14,745 nucleotides of DNA, taken from contig JAGAWH010000130.1 of NCBI GenBank assembly GCA_017941505.1, forward strand, positions 1 to 14,745, in the 5' to 3' direction. Below are positions 1 to 6,719 of the stretch, one piece after another; position 1 is the first letter of the stretch, and each line of letters begins with the position of its first letter. Under the pieces are notes generated by a model. The model ran no database searches. It saw nothing but the letters and a program-made list of their open reading frames with translations, and was not told where the DNA came from. This DNA comes from Faecalicoccus sp. (GTDB lineage: Bacteria > Bacillota_I > Bacilli_A > Erysipelotrichales > Erysipelotrichaceae). A program made the position numbers and the translations under genes.

Positions 1-19
1 CCTTAAACCCAAAATATAG

Positions 20-25
20 TATAAT
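20..25 (+). promoter_or_regulatory. Probable -10 box upstream of the beta-helix gene
   Basis: A perfect TATAAT lies about 27 bases upstream of the chosen start codon at 52. The expected -35 box would fall at or before the first base of the window, so it cannot be judged. The implied 5' leader is about 20 nt. Confidence 0.55.
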
Positions 26-37
26 TGGACCATTAAT

Positions 38-42
38 GGAGG
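38..42 (+). promoter_or_regulatory. Ribosome binding site that fixes the start at 52
   Basis: GGAGG directly abuts the ATG at 43 (spacing 0), which cannot initiate well. It lies 9 nt before the ATG at 52, which is the normal distance. The start at 52 is therefore preferred. Confidence 0.75.
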
Positions 43-51
43 ATGAAAAAA

Positions 52-714
52 ATGTACACAATACAAGATTTATATGACTTAGATCATACATTGGCAAAGG
101 ATTATTTATCCGGCTTCACTTATCCATGGCAGGCTTTAAAAGGCCTTAAGGATTTTATATTGGAATTAGGGCCGACACTGGTTGATAAGGGATATAAGGA
201 AGTTAGTGAAAATGTCTGGGTTCACGAGACAGCCGAAGTATTCCCAAGTGCTTATCTGGGAGCTCCATGTATTATCGGACCGGAAACAGAAGTCCGTCAT
301 TGTGCATTTGTACGCGGCTCTGCCCTGGTTGGTGCCAATTGTGTTGTAGGAAACTCTGTTGAATTGAAGAATGTCATTTTATTTGATAACGTACAGACAC
401 CGCATTATAACTATGTTGGTGATTCTATTTTGGGATATAAGTCACATATGGGTGCAGGATCGATCACATCCAATGTGAAAAGTGATAAGACATTGGTTGT
501 TGTGAAATCCGATGGCGAACAGATTGAGACACATTTGAAAAAATTCGGTGCTATGTTAGGCGACTATGTAGAAGTAGGATGTAACAGCGTTCTGAATCCG
601 GGTACGGTAATCGGACCGCATTCTAATATTTATCCTACATCCTGCGTACGCGGTCAGGTTCCTGCCAACAGCATTTGGAAAACTGGCGGAATTGTCGTAG
701 TTAAATTTGATTAA
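52..714 (+). CDS. Left-handed beta-helix protein, GlmU acetyltransferase-like (hexapeptide repeat)
   Basis: This 220-residue protein has an N-terminal helical segment (about 1-45) followed by hexapeptide-repeat beta-helix from about 55 to the end. Such proteins are often annotated as UDP-N-acetylglucosamine pyrophosphorylase, but the Rossmann-type uridylyltransferase domain is absent. The stretch from about 86 to 146 resembles the acetyltransferase half of GlmU. By eye, from memory of E. coli GlmU, its active-site residues seem matched: Arg88 in VRG, Lys106 in ELK, His118 and Tyr121 in TPHYNYVGD, Asn141 in GAGSITSN and Lys146 in SDKT. A role as an acyl-CoA-dependent sugar N-acetyltransferase is therefore plausible, but the substrate is unknown. 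It could also be a non-catalytic regulator. It appears to be transcribed alone, between a TATAAT and a strong terminator, next to genes for UDP-GlcNAc-derived sugars. The family call is fairly sure and the function is not. Confidence 0.8.
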   Translation: MYTIQDLYDLDHTLAKDYLSGFTYPWQALKGLKDFILELGPTLVDKGYKEVSENVWVHETAEVFPSAYLGAPCIIGPETEVRHCAFVRGSALVGANCVVGNSVELKNVILFDNVQTPHYNYVGDSILGYKSHMGAGSITSNVKSDKTLVVVKSDGEQIETHLKKFGAMLGDYVEVGCNSVLNPGTVIGPHSNIYPTSCVRGQVPANSIWKTGGIVVVKFD

Positions 715-739
715 AGGGCAGATCATCTGCCTTTTTTTT
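713..739 (+). terminator. Rho-independent terminator after the beta-helix gene
   Basis: The stem GGCAG/CTGCC (717-721 and 727-731) closes on a 5-nt ATCAT loop. It is extended by upstream AAAG pairing into a run of eight T (732-739), and it starts at the stop codon. Confidence 0.9.
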
Positions 740-766
740 ACAAATCTAATTATTGTGCGCTATAAT
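737..766 (+). promoter_or_regulatory. Promoter of the dehydratase-aminotransferase operon
   Basis: TTTACA (737-742, 5/6 to TTGACA) is separated by 18 nt from a perfect TATAAT (761-766). Transcription would start near 773, which rules out in-frame starts at 753 and 771. The -35 box overlaps the T-tract of the preceding terminator. Confidence 0.75.
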
Positions 767-781
767 ACTAATGATAGATTT

Positions 782-788
782 GAGGTGG
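782..788 (+). promoter_or_regulatory. Ribosome binding site that fixes the start at 795
   Basis: GAGGTGG lies 6 nt before the ATG at 795. The longer in-frame starts at 753 (TTG) and 771 (ATG) have no such site and lie upstream of the likely transcription start. Confidence 0.8.
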
Positions 789-794
789 ATTCAT

Positions 795-2906
795 ATGCGT
801 GACCCAAAAAAGTCCCGTAAAATGAATGTGGATATATCAAAAATTACAGAAGAAGGATCAATCGGTCGCTTTCATTTGGAGCATTGGCATTATGTTGCCG
901 GCTTTTTAATGTTGTATGATGTTTTGGCGGTCAATTTTGCCTATTTTTTCAGTTTGCTGTTAAGATTCGATTTAAACTACTCCAAAATCGAACCGCAGTA
1001 TCTTGAAGCAATGGCCAAATTTATGCCGATTTATACAGTATTCTGTATTGTCGTTTTCTGGTTTATGCGCTTGTATAAAAGCATGTGGCGGTATGCCAGC
1101 TATTCAGAATTTAACCGTGTGATTATCTCTTCATTGATCACAACGGCTTTTCATGTTGTATTCATAACGGCATTTTTCTGCCGTATGCCGATTCTTTATT
1201 ATGTTGCCGGACCTATTATCCAGTTTATGCTGGTGCTGGGGATTCGGTTCTCATATCGATTTGTACTGTTATTAAGTTCAAATTATTATCGTCATACCGA
1301 AGGAATTGAAACCAAGCGTGTTATGTTGATCGGAGCCGGGGAAGCCGGTCAGATGATCTTACGCGATTTGAACAAATCGGAATCGTATCGAAACCGGGTT
1401 GTGTGCATCATTGATGATAATCCCAACAAATGGAATCGCTATATCGATGGTGTTCCGATTGTCGGAGGCAGAGAATCCATTATTGAAAATGTTGCCAAAT
1501 ATGATGTAGACAAGATCTTTCTGGCAATTCCAAGTGCTTCTGCCCAAGAGCGCCGTGATATATTGAACATTTGTAAAGAGACAAATTGTGAATTAAAGAA
1601 TCTTCCGGGCATGTACCAGTTTGTGGATGGCTCGGTTACTGCCACCGCACTAAAAGATGTCAATTTAGAGGATTTATTAGGAAGAGATCCGATTCAAACC
1701 GATATGACCGAGGTCTTTGATGCCCTGCATGATAAAGTTATTCTTGTAACAGGCGGGGGAGGATCCATCGGTTCGGAAATCTGCCGTCAGATTGCCGGAC
1801 ATAATCCTAAACAGTTGATTATTCTGGATATTTATGAAAACAACGCACATGAAATTAAATTAGAATTAATGGATAAGTATAAGGATTTAAACCTTGTTAC
1901 CTTAATTGGTTCGGTACGTGACAGTCGGATGTTAGATGATTTATTTAAAAAGTATAAACCGGATATTGTGTATCATGCCGCTGCGCATAAACATGTGCCG
2001 TTAATGGAAGACTCTCCATGTGAGGCCATTAAAAATAATGCATTAGGCACCTATAAGACTGCTTATGCGGCAATGCGTAACAACTGTGAAAAGTTTGTGC
2101 TGATTTCAACGGATAAGGCGGTTAATCCTACCAATATCATGGGCGCTTCCAAGCGTCTTTGCGAGATGGTAATTCAATCCTTTGCCAGACGGATTGAACA
2201 AGGCAGAGCGGATGAATTACCGCCGCTCAACTACCATGAAGAAAACTTTTCCTGTCAGCCTCTGGATTTTGTACCGAAAACAGAATTTGTCGCTGTCCGC
2301 TTTGGAAATGTGTTAGGATCCAATGGTTCCGTGATTCCGCGTTTTAAAAAGCAGATTGAACAGGGAGGACCGGTAACCGTTACCCATCCGGATATCATCC
2401 GCTATTTTATGACAGTACCGGAAGCTGTATCATTGGTGCTTTTAGCGGGAACCTATGCTCATGGAGGAGAAATTTTTGTTCTGGATATGGGTACACCGGT
2501 AAAAATCGATACATTAGCTCGAAATATGATCCGTTTATCCGGATTCAAGCCGGATGTGGATATTAAAATTGAATATACCGGCCTGCGTCCGGGCGAAAAG
2601 CTTTTTGAAGAAAAGCTGATGTCCGAGGAAGGTTTAAAAAAGACGAAGAACAGTTTGATCCATATTGGATGTCCGATTCCATTTGATGTGGATGAATTTA
2701 TTAACCAGCTTCATCAATTGATGATTGCAGTATATAATGAAGAAGAGAATATCCGTGATTTGGTGGCTCAGGTGGTAACTACGTACCATCCTGCCGGCGA
2801 ACACGGTACAGAGGATAAGGGAGCTGTGTATGAACAGCTGATCCGTGAAGCGAAAGAAGGTTCCGATGATGAAAAAAGCGAGAGAAATCAAATTCAGTCC
2901 TCCTGA
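795..2906 (+). CDS. Membrane-bound UDP-GlcNAc 4,6-dehydratase (FlaA1/CapD/PglF/WbpM family), long form
   Basis: This 703-residue polytopic enzyme should convert UDP-GlcNAc to UDP-2-acetamido-2,6-dideoxy-4-keto-hexose at the inner face of the membrane. About four membrane segments lie within residues 34-158. They are followed by a first nucleotide-binding fold with LIGAGEAGQ (178-186) and then the catalytic SDR fold with TGGGGSIGSE (319-328). The conserved STDKAVNPTN block spans 438-447. The catalytic tyrosine of classical SDR enzymes is replaced by Met449 in MGASK (Lys453), the Ser-Met-Lys arrangement known from WbpM-type enzymes. LRPGEK follows near 597-602. Compared with the 614-residue paralogue at 11804 it has about 30 extra residues at 464-496, between the catalytic Lys and the VRFGNVLGS motif, and a charged C-terminal extension of some 60 residues. 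It overlaps the aminotransferase gene by 38 nt, and the two are almost certainly co-transcribed. The exact product stereochemistry cannot be read from sequence. Confidence 0.92.
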   Translation: MRDPKKSRKMNVDISKITEEGSIGRFHLEHWHYVAGFLMLYDVLAVNFAYFFSLLLRFDLNYSKIEPQYLEAMAKFMPIYTVFCIVVFWFMRLYKSMWRYASYSEFNRVIISSLITTAFHVVFITAFFCRMPILYYVAGPIIQFMLVLGIRFSYRFVLLLSSNYYRHTEGIETKRVMLIGAGEAGQMILRDLNKSESYRNRVVCIIDDNPNKWNRYIDGVPIVGGRESIIENVAKYDVDKIFLAIPSASAQERRDILNICKETNCELKNLPGMYQFVDGSVTATALKDVNLEDLLGRDPIQTDMTEVFDALHDKVILVTGGGGSIGSEICRQIAGHNPKQLIILDIYENNAHEIKLELMDKYKDLNLVTLIGSVRDSRMLDDLFKKYKPDIVYHAAAHKHVPLMEDSPCEAIKNNALGTYKTAYAAMRNNCEKFVLISTDKAVNPTNIMGASKRLCEMVIQSFARRIEQGRADELPPLNYHEENFSCQPLDFVPKTEFVAVRFGNVLGSNGSVIPRFKKQIEQGGPVTVTHPDIIRYFMTVPEAVSLVLLAGTYAHGGEIFVLDMGTPVKIDTLARNMIRLSGFKPDVDIKIEYTGLRPGEKLFEEKLMSEEGLKKTKNSLIHIGCPIPFDVDEFINQLHQLMIAVYNEEENIRDLVAQVVTTYHPAGEHGTEDKGAVYEQLIREAKEGSDDEKSERNQIQSS
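2856..2860 (+). promoter_or_regulatory. Ribosome binding site of the aminotransferase, inside the dehydratase gene
   Basis: GAAGG sits 8 nt before the ATG at 2869 and 5 nt before the ATG at 2866 (tandem ATGATG). The upstream in-frame ATG at 2845 has no comparable site. Confidence 0.65.
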
Positions 2907-4101
2907 TATCAGCGAATTGGAAGTCCAGGAAGTAGTAGATGCACTTCGCTCAGGATGGATCACAACAGGACCGAGAACGAAACAGTTAGAAAGAAATCTA
3001 GCTGATTTTCTTCATGTGAACCGATTTGTGTGTTTAAGTTCGGCAACAGCTGCCGAAGAAATTGTGTTGCGCATGTTAGGAATCGGTCCGGGAGATGAGG
3101 TCATCGTACCGGCCTATACCTATACGGCAAGTGCTTCGGCTGCCATTCATGTCGGCGCTAAAGTAATCTTTATTGATTCCCAGAAGGATTCTTTAGAAAT
3201 GGATTATGATGCGATGGAAGCTGCCATCAACGAACGTACCAAGGCAATCGTACCGGTAGATCTTGGCGGTATTGTATGTGATTATGATCGCATCTATCAG
3301 GCTGTAGAGAATAAAAAACATCTGTTTAAGGTAACCGGGGAATTTGAATTTGGAAGAAAGATTCAATCTATATTTAACCGTGTCTTTGTGGTAGCGGATT
3401 GTGCTCATGCCTTAGGCGCATCCAGAGATGGAAAGATGGCAGGTCAGCTTGCAGATTTTTCAACATTCAGCTTTCATGCCGTAAAGAACTTCACAACTGC
3501 AGAAGGCGGAGGTGCCTGCTGGAGAAAGATCGAAGGAATCGATGATGAAGAAATTTATAAATGGTTCCAGCTTTTCAGTCTTCATGGACAATCCAAAGAT
3601 GCTCTGTCAAAAACACAGGTTGGCAGCTGGGAATATGATATTGTCGCACCGATGTATAAGTGCAATATGACCGATATCGCAGCTGCGATGGGTTTAAAAC
3701 AGCTCGAAAGATATCCGGGTATGTTGAAGCGCAGAAAAGATATCATTGCCATCTATGATGAAATGTGCGATAAGCTGGGTGTTAAGCATCTAAATCATTA
3801 TACCGATCAAATGACAAGTTCCGGCCATCTATATATTGTCAATGTACCATGGGCAGATGATGCACTTCGAAGAGAGATTATTATTAAAATGGGAGAACTT
3901 GGTGTTGCCTGCAATGTGCACTATAAGCCGCTTCCGATGATGAGTGCTTATAAGGCATATGGCTGGGATATCAAGGATTTCCCAAATGCGTATGCCCATT
4001 TTGAAAATGCGATTACTTTACCGTTACATACCTGTCTTAGTGATGAGGATGTAGAATATATCGTTGAATGTTTTACAGAAGTTGTAAGTGAATCAAAATA
4101 A
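2869..4101 (+). CDS. DegT/DnrJ/EryC1/StrS-family PLP aminotransferase (nucleotide-sugar 4-aminotransferase)
   Basis: This 410-residue PLP enzyme is likely to aminate the 4-keto sugar made by the preceding dehydratase, giving a UDP-2-acetamido-4-amino-2,4,6-trideoxyhexose (PglE-type step). Family signs in order are FSPPDISELE at the N-terminus, SGWITTGPRT, the phosphate-binding SSATAAEE, PAYTYTASA, Asp177 in VADCAHALG (partner of the PLP pyridine nitrogen), and the Schiff-base Lys206 in SFHAVKNFTTAEGG. A stretch of about 25 residues (roughly 144-170) between VPVDLGG and the Asp motif makes the protein slightly longer than the usual 370-390. The start may be 2866 or 2869. It overlaps the dehydratase gene by 38 nt and is followed at once by a terminator, so it closes the operon. 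Aminotransfer is secure. The sugar is inferred from the neighbour. Confidence 0.9.
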   Translation: MKKAREIKFSPPDISELEVQEVVDALRSGWITTGPRTKQLERNLADFLHVNRFVCLSSATAAEEIVLRMLGIGPGDEVIVPAYTYTASASAAIHVGAKVIFIDSQKDSLEMDYDAMEAAINERTKAIVPVDLGGIVCDYDRIYQAVENKKHLFKVTGEFEFGRKIQSIFNRVFVVADCAHALGASRDGKMAGQLADFSTFSFHAVKNFTTAEGGGACWRKIEGIDDEEIYKWFQLFSLHGQSKDALSKTQVGSWEYDIVAPMYKCNMTDIAAAMGLKQLERYPGMLKRRKDIIAIYDEMCDKLGVKHLNHYTDQMTSSGHLYIVNVPWADDALRREIIIKMGELGVACNVHYKPLPMMSAYKAYGWDIKDFPNAYAHFENAITLPLHTCLSDEDVEYIVECFTEVVSESK

Positions 4102-4105
4102 ATTT

Positions 4106-4143
4106 GAGGTTAGACTGTGAATTTCAGTCATAGCCTCTTTTTT
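4106..4143 (+). terminator. Rho-independent terminator after the aminotransferase
   Basis: The outer stem GAGG/CCTC (4106-4109 and 4134-4137) and inner stem GACTG/CAGTC, with a small internal bulge, are followed by six T (4138-4143). Confidence 0.85.
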
Positions 4144-4184
4144 CATTATATGCAGCAGAAGAAAATGTTTTGATTTTATAAGAA

Positions 4185-4415
4185 GTGAAATAGATTTTTT
4201 TATATGCAGACAAGGAATAATTTTAAACTTTTTTCTATGATCAGCGTATTAGTAATCAGAAGGGACAAGAAGAGATATTAAGAATATTGCACTTGAGGCA
4301 GTAAAGCGGGGACAGGAATGGACAATACAGTATCCGAATTAATAATCAGTACAGAATCTGTTTTGTATTTAAAGACAACGATCTTTATGGGGTTGAGATT
4401 GTTGATTATCATTAG
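4185..4415 (+). pseudogene. higB: Degraded higB toxin gene (RelE/HigB fold)
   Basis: No intact reading frame exists here, but translating the pieces recovers a HigB-type toxin. The frame from 4305 to the TAG at 4413-4415 reads SGDRNGQYSIRINNQYRI and ends in VEIVDYH, the family's characteristic C-terminus. One extra A at 4304 shifts it out of the upstream frame (4283-4303), which reads NIALEAV, the expected preceding segment. Further upstream, a frame starting near a GTG at 4185 shows YADKE, which resembles the usual SFADKE opening. It is broken by stops at 4191-4193, 4218-4220 and beyond, and some middle sequence seems to be missing. The gene ends 19 nt before the HigA start, the normal order and spacing for a higBA pair. 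The C-terminal half is convincing and the N-terminal boundary is approximate. Confidence 0.82.
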
Positions 4416-4434
4416 AAAGAGAAGGTGTAAATAA

Positions 4435-4731
4435 ATGAATACCATTATTAAAACTCCAAGTATAGGTGAAATTTTAAAAGAGGAATTCATGGAACCGCTG
4501 AACATTTCCGCATATAAACTGGCAAAAGAAATTCATGTGTCAACTTCACGAATTCAGGATATTCTTCATAATCGTAGAAAAATAACTGCAGATACTTCAT
4601 TGCGCCTTGGAAAATACTTTGGCTTATCTGAAAAGTATTTTCTAGATTTGCAGAATGACATAGATATTCGAAACGCCAAAGAACAAATGGGAGAAGAATT
4701 ATCAACAATTTCCGTTTATCACCATGCTTAG
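4435..4731 (+). CDS. higA: HigA-family antitoxin / XRE-type transcriptional regulator, orphan
   Basis: This 98-residue protein has the HigA (VapI) layout. A short N-terminal strand region with PSIGEILKEEFMEPL is followed by a helix-turn-helix at about 24-55 (NISAYKLAKEIHVSTSRIQDIL, broken here as NISAYKLAKEIHV and STSRIQDIL) and NRRKITADTSLRLGKYFGLS. HigA normally neutralises the HigB mRNase and represses its own operon. Here the toxin gene just upstream is destroyed, so the protein is an orphan. It may survive as a repressor, as protection against HigB from elsewhere, or simply because loss is recent. An AAGGTG site precedes the ATG. The higBA segment looks more AT-rich than the glycan genes around it and sits between two terminators, consistent with acquisition as a separate cassette. 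Confidence 0.9.
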   Translation: MNTIIKTPSIGEILKEEFMEPLNISAYKLAKEIHVSTSRIQDILHNRRKITADTSLRLGKYFGLSEKYFLDLQNDIDIRNAKEQMGEELSTISVYHHA

Positions 4732-4737
4732 ATTACG

Positions 4738-4764
4738 GCATTAGAGAAATCTGATGCTTTTTTT
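4738..4764 (+). terminator. Rho-independent terminator after higA
   Basis: GCATTAGA (4738-4745) pairs with TCTGATGC (4750-4757), with one T-G wobble, across a GAAA tetraloop. Seven T follow (4758-4764). Confidence 0.92.
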
Positions 4765-4793
4765 GATGTCGAAAATAGAAATTATTTGTAATA

Positions 4794-4819
4794 ATATCTT
4801 CTATAAATAAAGAAGATAT
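4794..4819. promoter_or_regulatory. 9-bp inverted repeat over the phosphoglycosyl transferase promoter, candidate operator
   Basis: ATATCTTCT (4794-4802) and AGAAGATAT (4811-4819) are perfect complements separated by 8 nt. The right arm runs into the -35 box at 4818-4823. There is no T-tract, so it is not a terminator. A dimeric repressor or activator site is the natural reading, and the adjacent orphan HigA is one candidate binder. Confidence 0.5.
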
Positions 4820-4846
4820 GACAGAAAAGTGTGGATAGGGTATAAT
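4818..4846 (+). promoter_or_regulatory. Promoter of the five-gene glycan operon
   Basis: ATGACA (4818-4823, 5/6 to TTGACA), a 17-nt spacer and a perfect TATAAT (4841-4846) form a strong sigma-A-type promoter. The 5' leader is about 30 nt, followed by GGGAGGG (4867-4873). Confidence 0.82.
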
Positions 4847-4881
4847 ATTCACAGTTTTTATTTGTTGGGAGGGAAAAGCAC

Positions 4882-5574
4882 TTGAAAAAATGGGAAGATT
4901 TACCAGAAGAGCTGCAGCTTCCGGAAATTAAAGAGTATTACGATATATTGAAAAATAAAAAAGTGAGCCGCTTTGTTAAGCGCCTGTTTGATATAGTTGT
5001 ATCTTTGATCTTATTGGTTGTTTTATGTCATGTTATGATCATCATTGCTATTTTGATTCAAAGATATTCTGAAGGTGGTGTATTATTCCGCCAGGAGCGT
5101 GTAACGACCTATGGAAAGATTTTTAAGATCCATAAGTTCCGTACAATGGTGAAGGATGCCGATAAGATAGGCTCCCAGGTTACAACCGGATCAGATGCCA
5201 GAATTACGGGCATTGGCTCTGTTCTTCGTAAATATCGTTTAGATGAGTTACCTCAATTGATTGATGTTTTAACAGGAGATATGAGCTTTGTCGGCTGTCG
5301 TCCTGAGGTTGTTAAATATGTCAACGCATATACAAATGAGATGAAGGCAACATTATTAATGCCTGCCGGAATTACATCGGAAGCCAGCATTCGCTATAAG
5401 GATGAGGCCGAGCTTCTGGATGGAGCTGATGATGTGGATAAGGTCTATATAGAACAGATTCTTCCGGCTAAAATGAAATACAATTTGGATTCCATACGGA
5501 ATTTTAATATATGGAATGAATTTGCCACAATGATACGAACTGTTTTGGCAGTGCTTGGCAAAGAATATCATTAG
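4882..5574 (+). CDS. Initiating sugar-1-phosphate transferase (monotopic phosphoglycosyl transferase, PglC-like)
   Basis: This 230-residue member of the bacterial sugar transferase family (PF02397 type) should transfer a sugar-1-phosphate from a UDP-sugar to undecaprenyl phosphate, the first membrane step of the pathway. It starts at a TTG 8 nt after GGGAGGG; no ATG fits the frame. After a roughly 28-residue polar N-terminus comes the single membrane-embedded helix (about 33-60), beginning KRLFDIVVS. Then come FRQER (69-73), KIHKFRTM (82-89), the catalytic dyad Asp121-Glu122 in RLDELPQL, GDMSFVGCRPE (132-142) and PAGITSEASIRYKDE (161-175). Two departures from the family stand out. The Ser-Pro pair that breaks the membrane helix in PglC is Cys49-His50, and the usual GPRP is GCRP. 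The core length is normal for the small PglC type with no WcaJ-like N-terminal domain. The family is certain and the sugar is inferred from neighbours. Confidence 0.9.
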   Translation: MKKWEDLPEELQLPEIKEYYDILKNKKVSRFVKRLFDIVVSLILLVVLCHVMIIIAILIQRYSEGGVLFRQERVTTYGKIFKIHKFRTMVKDADKIGSQVTTGSDARITGIGSVLRKYRLDELPQLIDVLTGDMSFVGCRPEVVKYVNAYTNEMKATLLMPAGITSEASIRYKDEAELLDGADDVDKVYIEQILPAKMKYNLDSIRNFNIWNEFATMIRTVLAVLGKEYH

Positions 5575-5582
5575 GAGGATTC

Positions 5583-6719
5583 ATGTCAAAGAAAGCGTAT
5601 ATTATAGATGTTTATGATGATTATGCGATCCGGTTAAAGTATGTGGAGAAAGTCCTTATAGAGAAGGGGTATGATACACATATTCTTTTATCGGATTTTA
5701 ATCATGTTAAAAAAATACCGGAAAAGGCGCACGCCGATAAGGAAAATGTCGAACATATTCATGTACTTCCTTATAAGAAGAATTTTTCTTTTCAAAGATT
5801 GTATTCCCATTATCAATTTGCCCGTAATGTATATAAAAAATTAGCGGATGAAAAACCGGATCTTGTCTGGTGTATCATTCCACCTAATTCGTTGACAGGG
5901 CAGATGGCTAAATTAAAAAAGAAAATCAACTGCACCTTATATTTTGATTTAGATGATATGTGGCCGGAAACCTTCCCGTTATCCGGTGTAGAAAAAATTT
6001 TAAAGATTCCATTTTCAATATGGCGAAGACTTCGCGACCACAATATCGATAAGGCAGATATGGTCATTGCCGAGTGCGATTTATTTAAAGAAACGATTCA
6101 GAAACGGATTCCGGATATTAACATTGAAACACTCTATTTCTGTAAGGATGAAGCCTTAAAGGAAAGAAGAGTTGGATACAGGAAAGGAAAGTTAAATCTT
6201 GTGTATACCGGTTCCATCAATAATATTTTTGATGTGGATTTCACCTGTGATTTTTTAAAAAAAGCAGGTGAGAAAACAGAATTAACCTTGCATATCATCG
6301 GAGATGGAGAGCTTCGTGCACAATGGTTGAAAAAGATGGATGAAATGGGTTTATCCTACCATTACCATGGTATTGTCTATGACGAAAAAGAAAAGGCAGC
6401 CATTTATGACGGGTGTGATTATGGTATTAACTTTATGAAACCTTCGGTATTTGTCGGGCTAACGATGAAATCGCTGGATTATTTCACCTACCATCTTCCG
6501 TTATTGAATAATATTCATGGCGATACATGGAACTTGATAGAAGCGAAAAGGGTTGGGTATAATATAAATAACGACTTTAAAATCGATGAGATTGTATCTT
6601 TAAATGAACTTGATTATCAAATAATGTGCCAAAAAGTGGGCGAAATATATACAAAGTCATTTACCGCATCGATTTGTACAGATAAATTACATCAATGGAT
6701 TAAGGAGGCTATAGAATGA
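5583..6719 (+). CDS. Glycosyltransferase, GT-B fold (GT4-like)
   Basis: This 378-residue protein has two Rossmann-like halves. The N-terminal half starts KKAYIIDVYDDYAIR and contains PDLVWCIIPP (92-101), a common GT4-type strand, then DLDDMWPE (122-129). The C-terminal half opens with NLVYTGSINN (205-214) and contains LHIIGDGELR (236-245), HGIV and the donor-site region PSVFVGLTMKSLDYFTYHLPLL (split as PSVFVGLTMKSLDY and FTYHLPLL, 287-308). The classical GT4 EX7E motif is not clear. It probably adds the second sugar to the lipid-linked primer on the cytoplasmic face; donor and linkage are unknown. The SD sequence AGGAGG overlaps the stop codon of the preceding gene, and the stop overlaps the galE start (ATGA), so translation is likely coupled. 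Confidence 0.85.
   Translation: MSKKAYIIDVYDDYAIRLKYVEKVLIEKGYDTHILLSDFNHVKKIPEKAHADKENVEHIHVLPYKKNFSFQRLYSHYQFARNVYKKLADEKPDLVWCIIPPNSLTGQMAKLKKKINCTLYFDLDDMWPETFPLSGVEKILKIPFSIWRRLRDHNIDKADMVIAECDLFKETIQKRIPDINIETLYFCKDEALKERRVGYRKGKLNLVYTGSINNIFDVDFTCDFLKKAGEKTELTLHIIGDGELRAQWLKKMDEMGLSYHYHGIVYDEKEKAAIYDGCDYGINFMKPSVFVGLTMKSLDYFTYHLPLLNNIHGDTWNLIEAKRVGYNINNDFKIDEIVSLNELDYQIMCQKVGEIYTKSFTASICTDKLHQWIKEAIE

Noticed and set aside
52..714. PglD-type acetyltransferase completing bacillosamine synthesis
   Set aside because: The residues resemble the GlmU acetyltransferase site more than PglD, there is no PglD-like N-terminal nucleotide-binding fold, and it is in a separate transcription unit. 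Left as an open possibility only.
753..794. Longer N-terminus for the first dehydratase starting at a TTG (753) or ATG (771)
   Set aside because: The -10 box at 761-766 lies inside this stretch, and only the ATG at 795 has a ribosome binding site at a normal distance.
4144..4184. Possible promoter or RNA element between the aminotransferase terminator and the higB relic
   Set aside because: Only AT-rich sequence is visible; no convincing -35/-10 pair or stable hairpin beyond the terminator.
4278..4505. Open frame on the - strand across the higB relic and higA start
   Set aside because: It has no recognisable protein content and is the antisense of sequence that reads as HigB and HigA on the + strand.
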